A DNA stretch of 37,205 bases, from contig DASXSR010000075.1 of assembly GCA_036505875.1 (NCBI GenBank), positions 1 through 37,205 on the forward strand. Direction: 5' to 3'. The translations under genes and the position numbers were made by a program. The notes beneath the pieces are model-generated. The model did no database searches and was not told the DNA's origin. It worked only from the letters and a program-made list of their open reading frames with translations. Every line of letters starts with the position of its first letter. The first letter of the stretch is position 1. This DNA comes from Onstottus_A sp036505875. Lineage in GTDB: Bacteria > Acidobacteriota > Blastocatellia > UBA7656. This document shows positions 30,012 through 37,205 of this stretch, piece by piece.

Positions 30012-31292
30012 ATGAATAAGACACGCCGAATTTCGTTGGTGCTGGTATGCGTCGTTGCCATAGCTATTCTCGGCCTCTTCGTCATTCGCAATCTCATCGA
30101 TTTTCCGGTTTACTATGCGGCCGGCCGTTCGCTCATTCAGGGACGAACCGATTTGTACTCGCCGGACTTCGCCGTCGGTCGAGTGATGGATTATCGGTAC
30201 CCTCCCTTCTTCCTCATCGCACTCTTCCCATTCTGGCTGATCCCATATCGAGTCGCTGCATATATCTGGTATCTGCTCTCTGTTTTGGAGATCGCCGGGT
30301 GCGTTCTGATCGTAGGCCGAATCTTTCCCGCGCTTCGCGAACGAAAAGTAATGTGGCTTCCCGTAGCGCTTGCGGTCGGACAGTATTTCGTGATGGTCTT
30401 GCACTACGGCAATGCCCATTTACTCCTGGTGTTCCTACTATTCGGTTCGCTCCACCTCGTTCTTCAACGGAAAACCTTGTGGGCCGCGCTGTTGATGGCG
30501 TTGGCCATCACGATCAAGCTGACGCCTATCTTGCTGCTGCCTTACTTTGCATTGAAAAAGCAGTGGAACTTTCTGATCGGAGTTGTCGCCTTTTTGATCG
30601 TCATCAACCTTGCACCGTCGGCGCACTTCGGCTTTCGCCGGAACGCGGAGCTGTTGGCAACCTGGTATCGTCACGTCGTCAGCAGCCAGGAATTTCATGA
30701 AGACAACGGTCCGATAAACCTCTCGTTAAAGGGACAGCTTCGGCGCTATCTGACCGATGTCGATTATTCGCAAAGAGTCGACGGAGATGTTGATTATGCC
30801 GCTGTCAATCTTGGGTCAGTCTCGCGCGAACATGCGGTCGAGCTATGGGCGGTGATCGCCGGGGTCCTATTTTCGGGAGTAATGTTCTTGATATGGTGGG
30901 CCCGACAGGGTTTCCGCAGGCCGGCCACTTCTTTGGAATTGGCGCTGATGATCTGTTTGATCTTGATGATAGGTCCACTTACGTCAAAGATTTACTTTAT
31001 TGCACTGTTGTGGCCTGTGGCATCACTTGTGAGCTTAGCTGCCGACACAACTAATCGCATGGGCAAAGTCGTATTCCTCGTGCTGACTTTGCTGGCGGTC
31101 ACTAATTTTGTTTTGCCCTTGCTGCCCGGACGGTCGACGCAGAGGCTTCTGCTTGTTGTCGGAGTTGATTTTTATCTGAACTGCCTCCTGACGGCGACGC
31201 TGATATACTCTCTAGTGTGCTTCGGCCGGGGGCTTCAAGCGACATCCGACGCGCTGCAAACGCTAGCCCGGTCAGAAGCCAGAACGCCATAA
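30012..31292 (+). CDS. GT87/DUF2029-family polyprenyl-phosphate-sugar glycosyltransferase
   Basis: 426 residues with about ten membrane segments, starting ISLVLVCVVAIAILGLFVIR. The first extracytoplasmic loop has DFPVYYAAGRSLIQGRTDLY, with the Asp expected to be catalytic in this GT-C family, followed by YRYPPFFLIALFPFWLIPYR. ALAITIKLTPILLLPYFALK is another hallmark of DUF2029. Members transfer sugars from polyprenyl-phosphate donors on the outer face of the membrane. Its last 191 nt overlap the convergent O-antigen-ligase-like gene. No Shine-Dalgarno is visible. Confidence 0.87.
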   Translation: MNKTRRISLVLVCVVAIAILGLFVIRNLIDFPVYYAAGRSLIQGRTDLYSPDFAVGRVMDYRYPPFFLIALFPFWLIPYRVAAYIWYLLSVLEIAGCVLIVGRIFPALRERKVMWLPVALAVGQYFVMVLHYGNAHLLLVFLLFGSLHLVLQRKTLWAALLMALAITIKLTPILLLPYFALKKQWNFLIGVVAFLIVINLAPSAHFGFRRNAELLATWYRHVVSSQEFHEDNGPINLSLKGQLRRYLTDVDYSQRVDGDVDYAAVNLGSVSREHAVELWAVIAGVLFSGVMFLIWWARQGFRRPATSLELALMICLILMIGPLTSKIYFIALLWPVASLVSLAADTTNRMGKVVFLVLTLLAVTNFVLPLLPGRSTQRLLLVVGVDFYLNCLLTATLIYSLVCFGRGLQATSDALQTLARSEARTP

Positions 31293-32793
31293 CGACTTCG
31301 CCGTCGCCAAAATTAAAGTGCACAAGCGAGCTGATGTTGAACGCTGTCACGGCACCCAGTCCTGACAGGGCGATCCCACGCAATTGCCATCGAGTGTACG
31401 GCTTAACCTTCGTTATGAGGCGCCAGAGCTTCACGGCGAATATGGTCATGAACGAGTAATAAAAAATCAGCGCGAGTAATCCCCACCACACTGCTACCTG
31501 GACCGGCGTCGAGTGAAAGTGACCCGGCGGAAGCTTGCCGCCCTCATAAAGCCCGAGGCTCTGTTTCAGCTTGGCCTCGCTGCCCTTGCCAATTCCCAAT
31601 AGCGGATTGTCCTTTATCATTCCTAGAGCTTCACGCCAGACCTCAAGCCTATATGCCGTGCTCCCTTCCTCAGGATCTAAAACTGATATCCCGCGCGAAC
31701 GCTCGATGGCGAGAACCGCCAATGGAAGAACAATCACTATCGCGGCAATCGATGCCCACACAACGCGGCGGCTGCGGCTCGCCAGAGCCATGACTGCAAC
31801 GCTGACCGCCAGGCCTGCAAGCGGCGCGCGCGTTGAAGTAAGTATCAAGGTCAGCCCAAGAAGCGAGATCGCAGCGCCCAGAAACCACGCGATCTGAGAC
31901 GTCTTGTTGGGGACCGCGATCAACATCCCAACCGCAACCGCGGCGATGAGCGCCAGCACTTCTGCATAGGTTTCGTAGTGACTGTAGAACCCCATGACGC
32001 GAAAGTTTCTGCCCGGCGAGGTGGTTATTCCCAGTCGCTCGAACCCCGTGCCGCTCGCTTCCCTTAATGCGTTTCGCGGGATTGAGGTTTCCGTGACGGC
32101 TTCCTTTCGCTGTAGCTTGATGCGCAGACGTCCGCGGTGTGAGTCGATGATCCGAACGAGATCCTCCCGGGAGTTGATCGGTTGGTCGTCGGCCTCGATT
32201 ATGACGTCGCCGAGCGCGATCGCCTCATTCGCAAACGGGCTCTCAGGTTTCACGCTATCGATTTGAAGCCCCCGTCCACGGGCCAGTTTCATCCCGCTGT
32301 AGCCAACGTTCACCAGGCAAGAAACGATCATCGTCAGAACCAGGAATGCGGCGAACCGGACGCTTCTGACTTTATTGCTCACAAAGTAAAAGGCGAGAAA
32401 GAAGGCGGGGCTCTTCAAACCCTTTACGCTGACGAGGGGGTCGTAAGACAAGAAGGAGGAAACAACGCAACAGGCGAAGAACCCAAACAACGCGACGTCA
32501 ACCGCCGTTCTCTTGAGCCCGAGCTTACGAGCAGCGGCGAGCTGAACAGCCCAAGCTAACATTCCGATCAGATATGATCCCTGAGTTATCGCGATCGAAT
32601 GAGGGGCGAACACGGCGTACATAGCCAGCGAAATCGTGATCACCCATTCAGTTACGATGTAAACTCGTTGGCCTCTCGGAGGCGGATCGGACTTGAGATT
32701 GCTGGCGATGGCGTTCGCGACCCGCGCAACAAAGCTGCCGGGCACTCGCTGATTATTGTTGAAAGACGCGTCGGCGGCCGCTTTGCTGATCAA
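31102..32793 (-). CDS. O-antigen ligase/polymerase-like (Wzy_C) protein with inserted PDZ domain
   Basis: 563 residues, about 10-12 membrane helices. Helices 1-4 end near residue 165. Residues about 170-235 then form a soluble PDZ-like domain (IDSVKPESPFANEAIALGDV, IIEADDQPINSREDLVRIID), which precedes the remaining helices. The Wzy_C region shows LILTSTRAPLAGLAVSVAVM, EVWREALGMIKDNPLLGIGK and GHFHSTPVQVAVWWG, with the periplasmic-loop histidines typical of ligases. It probably joins or polymerises lipid-linked glycans at the outer face of the membrane. The last ~45 residues are low-complexity and encoded antisense to the GT87 gene end. Confidence 0.85.
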   Translation of the reverse strand: MISKAAADASFNNNQRVPGSFVARVANAIASNLKSDPPPRGQRVYIVTEWVITISLAMYAVFAPHSIAITQGSYLIGMLAWAVQLAAARKLGLKRTAVDVALFGFFACCVVSSFLSYDPLVSVKGLKSPAFFLAFYFVSNKVRSVRFAAFLVLTMIVSCLVNVGYSGMKLARGRGLQIDSVKPESPFANEAIALGDVIIEADDQPINSREDLVRIIDSHRGRLRIKLQRKEAVTETSIPRNALREASGTGFERLGITTSPGRNFRVMGFYSHYETYAEVLALIAAVAVGMLIAVPNKTSQIAWFLGAAISLLGLTLILTSTRAPLAGLAVSVAVMALASRSRRVVWASIAAIVIVLPLAVLAIERSRGISVLDPEEGSTAYRLEVWREALGMIKDNPLLGIGKGSEAKLKQSLGLYEGGKLPPGHFHSTPVQVAVWWGLLALIFYYSFMTIFAVKLWRLITKVKPYTRWQLRGIALSGLGAVTAFNISSLVHFNFGDGEVVMAFWLLTGLAFAARRMSLEAPGRSTLESISASPSGGSSDKNQLRQQAEASASTVRAARAKQN

Positions 32794-32899
32794 AATCTAT
32801 CGAACCTCGGCTTGCGTTGATTGCCCACATGAGACACAGCGGTGAACGCCACATTTTATGACGTGGCTCAGTGCAACGCAATCTTCCCGTCGCTTAGTT

Positions 32900-35893
32900 C
32901 TACTTCCCTGCCTTTTCCTTCAGGTCGGCCGTAGTTTTGTACTTCTCTTTCTCCTTGTCCTTCTGAAGGTAAGGAATCCCCTTCTCCATCCACTCGGGCT
33001 TTGGAGCGCCCTTTAAGAAATGATCGAAGAACTGCTGCAGCCGCATCGTATAGTCCTTCTGATTCTGCCGCCTGCGCAACCCGTGAGGCTCGCCGTTGTA
33101 AGTGAATAAGTACGCCTCCTTACCCAACCGCCGCAGCGCCAGATACATCTCGATGCCTTGATACCACGGCACGGCGTCGTCTGCGTCGTTATGAATCATC
33201 AACACCGGGGTCTGGATCTGATCGGCCCTGAACACCGGTGAGTTTTCCAGATACAGCATAGGCGTTTCCCAAAGGCTGCCGCCGATTCGGCTCTGAGTGT
33301 GCTCGTATTGAAACTGTCGCGGCAACCCCGATCCCCATCGAATCCCGCTGTAGGCGCTGGTCATGTTAGCAACCGGCGCTCCCGCAGAGGCCGCCTTGAA
33401 CCGAGTGGTCTGCGTAATCATGTAAGCGGTCTGATAACCGCCCCAACTGTGGCCTTGAATGCCAATTGCTTTCTCGTCGACGAAGCCTTTGTCGACCACC
33501 GCTTGAATCGCGGGCAGCACGCACTTGAGCGCGCTCTGGCCGGGATGCCCGATCGTGTAGACGATGTCCGGCTCGAGCACCAGATATCCATTACTGGCGT
33601 AATAAGACGGATTGATGTTGTGGCTGGGCCGCGGATCGACGAACCGATGCACGTTCTCCGAGAGCGTCTCGTAGATGTAAACGATCATCGGATACTTCTT
33701 GCTCGCGTCAAAGTTCTCGGGCTTGATCAGCATCGCCGAGAGAGGAACGCCGTCCGTATTCTTAAACCTGACAAGCTCCGAAGTCCCCCAGACCAACTGC
33801 GACTTCTGCGGATTGGCGTCGCTGACCTTCTTCATCTCTTTGAAGTCAGGCGAAGTGACAAGCAAGTCTGGGAACTCATAGAACGTCGAAGCGGTCAGCA
33901 AGTACACGTCGGCATCCTTGGCCTTGGCTGGCGAATTGAAGTACTTTGCCGCCACTATCAACTTCTCGGGAGCACCGCCGCCGATCCTGCCGCGGTAAAA
34001 TCCCGAGTCTCGTGTCCACTCGTTCTCGGCTCTCAGCAACAGCGGCTTCGTTGGATCGACGCCTTTCTCCTGCGAGTCGAGTTTCACATAGCGAAACTGA
34101 GCCTTCTCTTTTCGGCCAACGCCGTCGGTAAGATTCTTTGCGTTAGAACCATCCGGCGCCACTCGCCAAATGTCGTACTTGTCATAAAGCAGAACGTACT
34201 TATCATCGGCCGTCCAACCGGCGTTGCCGTAAGATGACGGCGTGCTCGGTGAATCGTGATCTTCGCGCCAAAAGTTCACGCCCAGGTTGCGAGTCAGATT
34301 CACGATTTTGCCGTCAGGAACCGAGAGCGTGTTCCAGTCTTTTCCATCATAAAACAGCGCATACCTTCCGCCCGGGGACCAGGTGAAACCCCAGTGATGC
34401 TTCTTCATCGCCAGCTTGCGACTGCCGTCCGCGGTGTTGACGATGGACACGTCGGCCGAGTTCGCGTCGTCGTCGTAACCGACCAGCGTGCGGTACGGTC
34501 GATCATCAAGACCCAGCCCCCACCGACCATCGTTTGCGGTATTGACCGCTTGAAGCGTTTCGTCTCCCAACTGGACGTACTTGCTATCTGTTATGTGAAA
34601 CACAGCGCGATAGGAGCGGTTTCTATCTTGTTCGGCTCGGACCTTTTGCATCGGCTGTATGTAATCGTCCTTCCAGCTCCACAAATCGACCGAGACTCTA
34701 TCATCGGCTGAATCGGCCTCGCTTTCTTCTTTCTCCGGTTCGCCCGGCGGCGCGACGCCGAAGAAAACTTTGCTGCCGTCGAGCGAGAAGTTAATCGGAC
34801 CCTTGTCGCTTATGACGTAAGCGGGCTTGAAGTTGGGGGTTGAGGTCGAAACCAACTCGCTTGCGGTCGCCGCCTTGCGATCCCAACGGTAGAGCTTCAT
34901 TCGAGGCTGAGTCGACGAAGCGTCGTCGCGGTCGCTCAAGAACACAAGTTGTGTCTGCTTCTCGTCCCATGTGAGTTTGGCGTATTTGCCTTTGCCGGTG
35001 AGCAAGGCCAAGGGCGCGTCGGTTGAAGTCGTTGCAACCGCAAACGCGCCGTTGCTCTCTTCTTTCTTCGACGAAACCGTGAAGACCAAACTCGTCGCGT
35101 CTTTGCTTATTGTGTATTCGAGCGCGTCGGCAAAGGTTCGCTCGCTGCCGTCGGCCATCTTTCTCAAAACCAGATCGCTGCCGAACTCTTTTTTGTTTCC
35201 CGACGTGGACGCGCCCGCGCCGCCTGTCCTCGCTCCTCTTCTACCCTGTGGCTGATCGCTCTCGTCATTCTGCTTTTGTTCCTGCTTCGGCGCGTCTGCT
35301 TTATCTTCCGGCTTCTTCTCTTCCGCCTTGGGCTCCAGCCTGTAAGCGATGTAACTTGCACCGTCCTCCGGCACCTCAAATCCTCTCACGCGCTCGATGC
35401 GAGTTACTCGACCTGTAGACAAATCCATAATGCCCATAGCGTTCTTGGGCATCTCCTCGGGTTTCTTCTTGTCCTTGCGAGCTTTGAGCACATCGGCCTT
35501 GTTCGGCTCGATCGTGAAAATGGCAAAGCGGTTGTCGGCGGTGAACGACGGTCGAGTCAGGCGCGATTGCTGGTTGAAGAACGTCACCGCAGCAGTCGGA
35601 TCAGAGAGGTCCGGCGGAGGGGTCGGCGGACGCCAGCCGCGACCGTAGCGCCACTCCGTGCCTGTCGCGAGATTGCGAACGACCACTTCACCGTCGCCGT
35701 CCTGGGGCACGAGCGCGTAGCCAACGAACTTGCCGTCCCGAGATAGCGACTGCCCTTGAATCGAGCGCCAGCCGTCGTAATCGCTGTGTGTCAGCGGACG
35801 CTTGGTTGAGGTTTGCTGGGCGACCGCCCATGTTGAAATCAAAAGCGCTAGCACGAACAGCGCTGTCAGCTGCTTCCAGAGGGGTTTTCGCAT
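32900..35893 (-). CDS. Secreted S9-family prolyl oligopeptidase-like peptidase
   Basis: 997 residues. A signal peptide (KQLTALFVLALLISTWAVAQ) exports it. Residues about 30-700 form a beta-propeller, interrupted by a K/E/Q-rich and GR-rich low-complexity stretch around 193-240 (KPEDKADAPKQEQKQNDESD). The C-terminal alpha/beta-hydrolase has Ser816 in GIQGHSWGGYQ, Asp905 in HNDADDAVPW and His937 in NGEPHGLRRR. S9 enzymes cleave oligopeptides; DPP-IV/acylaminoacyl-peptidase-type specificity is plausible but unproven. AGGAG lies before ATG 35893 with good spacing. It is monocistronic and divergent from the rhodanese gene. Confidence 0.93.
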   Translation of the reverse strand: MRKPLWKQLTALFVLALLISTWAVAQQTSTKRPLTHSDYDGWRSIQGQSLSRDGKFVGYALVPQDGDGEVVVRNLATGTEWRYGRGWRPPTPPPDLSDPTAAVTFFNQQSRLTRPSFTADNRFAIFTIEPNKADVLKARKDKKKPEEMPKNAMGIMDLSTGRVTRIERVRGFEVPEDGASYIAYRLEPKAEEKKPEDKADAPKQEQKQNDESDQPQGRRGARTGGAGASTSGNKKEFGSDLVLRKMADGSERTFADALEYTISKDATSLVFTVSSKKEESNGAFAVATTSTDAPLALLTGKGKYAKLTWDEKQTQLVFLSDRDDASSTQPRMKLYRWDRKAATASELVSTSTPNFKPAYVISDKGPINFSLDGSKVFFGVAPPGEPEKEESEADSADDRVSVDLWSWKDDYIQPMQKVRAEQDRNRSYRAVFHITDSKYVQLGDETLQAVNTANDGRWGLGLDDRPYRTLVGYDDDANSADVSIVNTADGSRKLAMKKHHWGFTWSPGGRYALFYDGKDWNTLSVPDGKIVNLTRNLGVNFWREDHDSPSTPSSYGNAGWTADDKYVLLYDKYDIWRVAPDGSNAKNLTDGVGRKEKAQFRYVKLDSQEKGVDPTKPLLLRAENEWTRDSGFYRGRIGGGAPEKLIVAAKYFNSPAKAKDADVYLLTASTFYEFPDLLVTSPDFKEMKKVSDANPQKSQLVWGTSELVRFKNTDGVPLSAMLIKPENFDASKKYPMIVYIYETLSENVHRFVDPRPSHNINPSYYASNGYLVLEPDIVYTIGHPGQSALKCVLPAIQAVVDKGFVDEKAIGIQGHSWGGYQTAYMITQTTRFKAASAGAPVANMTSAYSGIRWGSGLPRQFQYEHTQSRIGGSLWETPMLYLENSPVFRADQIQTPVLMIHNDADDAVPWYQGIEMYLALRRLGKEAYLFTYNGEPHGLRRRQNQKDYTMRLQQFFDHFLKGAPKPEWMEKGIPYLQKDKEKEKYKTTADLKEKAGK

Positions 35894-36043
35894 GATGAGG
35901 CTCCTTGTAGGTCAGACGCCAAAACCAAATCCACTGAGCCGTAGACAATAATGCAACAGTTGAGGGCGCGTCCAGGGTTGCGCTCATAACCATCGGTTGA
36001 TAGCCTTTCTCCTACGAACCGTGGCTACGCGGAAGGAGTTGTG

Positions 36044-36964
36044 ATGAGGAACTCTCTTTTGATTATCGCGCTGTTGGCGACATCTTGCGCGGCAGCGATG
36101 AACCTGACTTCTGACGCCTGTGCGCAAGGGAAAGAGGCTAACAAGTCGATGCTTGTTTCAACCGCCTGGCTTGCCGAGCACCTCGGTGACCGCTCGCTGG
36201 TGGTCCTCCAAACGGGCAATCGCGCGAGTTACGACGCCGGTCACATTCCAGGCGCGCGATTAATCGAGATGTCGATGATCTCGGCTTCCGGCCCGCTCAC
36301 GCTCGAGCTGCCGCCAGTTGACAAGCTCAAATCGGCGTTCGAGGAGTTGGGAGTTTCGGACAACTCAAGGATCGTCATCTGTTTTTCCGGGAACTCGGTC
36401 ACGTCCGCCACGCGCACGTTCTTCACTCTCGACTACATGGGCTTGAGCAAACAAACCTCGCTTCTGGACGGCGGCTTGGAAGCGTGGAAGGCGGAAAGCC
36501 GATCCGTTACCACTGAAGCGCCGGTTGTCGCGCGCGGAAATATCACGCTGCATCCTCGTCAAGAACTCGTCGTCGATGCCGCATGGGTGTCTGCGAATTT
36601 GAAGAACCCGAAAGTTGCGATCGTCGATGCGAGAGACCCGCAGTTCTACACCGGCGCGAACGCGGGCCGCATGCCGCGCGCGGGGCACATTCCGACTGCG
36701 GTGAATATTACTTTCAGTCGGCTTGCCGATGCGTCAAACAAGTTCCAAGACTCGGCGACGCTTGCGAAGATATTCAACGATGCGGGTGTCGCGCAGGGGA
36801 AACAGGTTGTGAGCTATTGTCACATCGGTCTGCAGGCAAGCCTCGTCTACTTCGTGGCGAAGTATCTGGGTTACGACGCGCGCTTGTACGACGGCTCGTT
36901 TGAAGATTGGAGCAAACGAAACGATCTGCCCGTCGAGGCCCCGGCAGCAAAGACCGCCAAGTGA
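36044..36964 (+). CDS. Exported tandem rhodanese (thiosulfate sulfurtransferase)
   Basis: 306 residues from ATG 36044 (GTG 36041 is too close to GGAAGGAG). A signal peptide (NSLLIIALLATSCAAAM) directs export. The first rhodanese domain (about 37-150) contains NRASYDAGHIPGARLIEM and VICFSGNSVTSATR. The second (about 175-290) contains DARDPQFYTGANAGRMPRAG and VSYCHIGLQASLV with the expected catalytic Cys259. Such proteins transfer sulfur from thiosulfate or mercaptopyruvate to thiols or cyanide. The CHIGLQ loop differs from the CRKGVT/CRxGxR loops of characterised enzymes, so the donor is uncertain. Confidence 0.9.
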   Translation: MRNSLLIIALLATSCAAAMNLTSDACAQGKEANKSMLVSTAWLAEHLGDRSLVVLQTGNRASYDAGHIPGARLIEMSMISASGPLTLELPPVDKLKSAFEELGVSDNSRIVICFSGNSVTSATRTFFTLDYMGLSKQTSLLDGGLEAWKAESRSVTTEAPVVARGNITLHPRQELVVDAAWVSANLKNPKVAIVDARDPQFYTGANAGRMPRAGHIPTAVNITFSRLADASNKFQDSATLAKIFNDAGVAQGKQVVSYCHIGLQASLVYFVAKYLGYDARLYDGSFEDWSKRNDLPVEAPAAKTAK

Positions 36965-36986
36965 AATGCCGCTGCTGTGAGAGAGC

Positions 36987-37205
36987 TTACCTGCGCGGAG
37001 AAAGTTGAAGCGGCGTCTCGGGGTTCAGCCGGCACGGGTCTTGCGCCTGCTGCGTTCGACGCTTCGCCTCCTTCGCCGAGGGAGAAAGTGTGCGCTCGTC
37101 CAGATGCGCAAGCCCGCAGTCAAGCTCCCTCATGCGCGCCATCAGTATTTCAAGCTCGCTTCTCAACAAAGCGACTTCGGGATCGCGCGAGGGCTGAACG
37201 CCAGA
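36987..37205 (-). CDS. C-terminal part of an unrecognised ORF (5' end outside window)
   Basis: The frame is open from the right edge of the window to a TAA at 36989-36987, giving at least 72 codons. A helical stretch (LLRSELEILMARMRELDCGL) precedes a polar, likely disordered tail. No family is recognised. A TTG at 37169 is a possible internal start, but the upstream codons are also open, so a longer protein is likely. It converges on the rhodanese gene with a 22-nt gap. Confidence 0.4.
   Translation of the reverse strand, partial: SGVQPSRDPEVALLRSELEILMARMRELDCGLAHLDERTLSPSAKEAKRRTQQAQDPCRLNPETPLQLSPRR

Noticed and set aside
30047..30700. 217-codon ORF overlapping the GT87 gene on the same strand
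   Set aside because: It is an alternative frame of a well-supported membrane protein, is Arg- and Ser-rich, and has no ribosome site.
33299..34237. 312-codon plus-strand ORF inside the S9 peptidase gene
   Set aside because: It is the shadow of the conserved peptidase frame, without recognisable protein features.
1..37205. tRNA or rRNA genes
   Set aside because: I looked for T-loop (GGTTCRANNCC) and rRNA-like segments in the intergenic regions and found none outside coding sequence.

Overview
The window is 37 kb of moderately GC-rich bacterial chromosome, gene-dense on both strands, with no phage, insertion sequence, rRNA, tRNA or CRISPR array that I can see. Gene content and style suggest an Acidobacteriota genome, possibly Blastocatellia-like: an NHL/IPT secreted protein, a large S9 peptidase, a baeRF-type protein, Tat-exported enzymes and an AGILPA-encoding palindromic repeat. 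This placement is inference. No gap between genes exceeds about 225 bases. The largest are 12636-12859 and 19206-19419. Apart from the promoters, repeats and structured elements listed, I see nothing in the gaps.

Left third (1-9943, minus strand). A proteostasis block reads dnaJ-like, clpB, a 108-residue unknown, a baeRF-type eRF1-fold protein with a zinc ribbon, clpP, hsp20 and lon, followed by a radical-SAM DUF512 protein cut by the window edge. A good sigma-70-type promoter precedes dnaJ. The block couples refolding (DnaJ/ClpB/Hsp20), degradation (ClpP/Lon) and probably ribosome rescue or protection (baeRF).

Middle (10186-25775, mostly plus strand). This part holds: infA, apparently starting at AUU; an NHL-repeat secreted protein (minus strand); an aldo/keto reductase plus a P-loop kinase-like protein; a hicBA module whose toxin gene is frameshifted; aroC, a small membrane protein and def; an L,D-transpeptidase lipoprotein converging on an M23 endopeptidase; the phoH, pgpH (7TM-HD), ybeY and corC-type operon; a DUF465 protein; and a phosphatidylserine decarboxylase-like protein.

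Right third (25848-37205). A PemK/MazF toxin-antitoxin pair lies beside a HEPN-motif gene that appears broken by a frameshift. Next come a Tat-exported D-amino-acid-oxidase-like flavoprotein whose motif order looks circularly permuted, TatD, a GT87 glycosyltransferase overlapping tail-to-tail with a PDZ-containing O-antigen-ligase-like protein, a large S9 peptidase, a tandem rhodanese and a partial coiled-coil ORF.

Most unusual signals: (1) four intergenic copies of a palindromic element built from 7-nt CGTGATN units, each filling the space between two co-directional genes and ending 3-11 nt before a start codon that lacks a clear Shine-Dalgarno sequence; (2) an AUU start for infA behind a near-perfect Shine-Dalgarno; (3) a possible H-type pseudoknot before the baeRF gene; (4) the permuted oxidase; (5) a palindromic repeat inserted in frame in ybeY.
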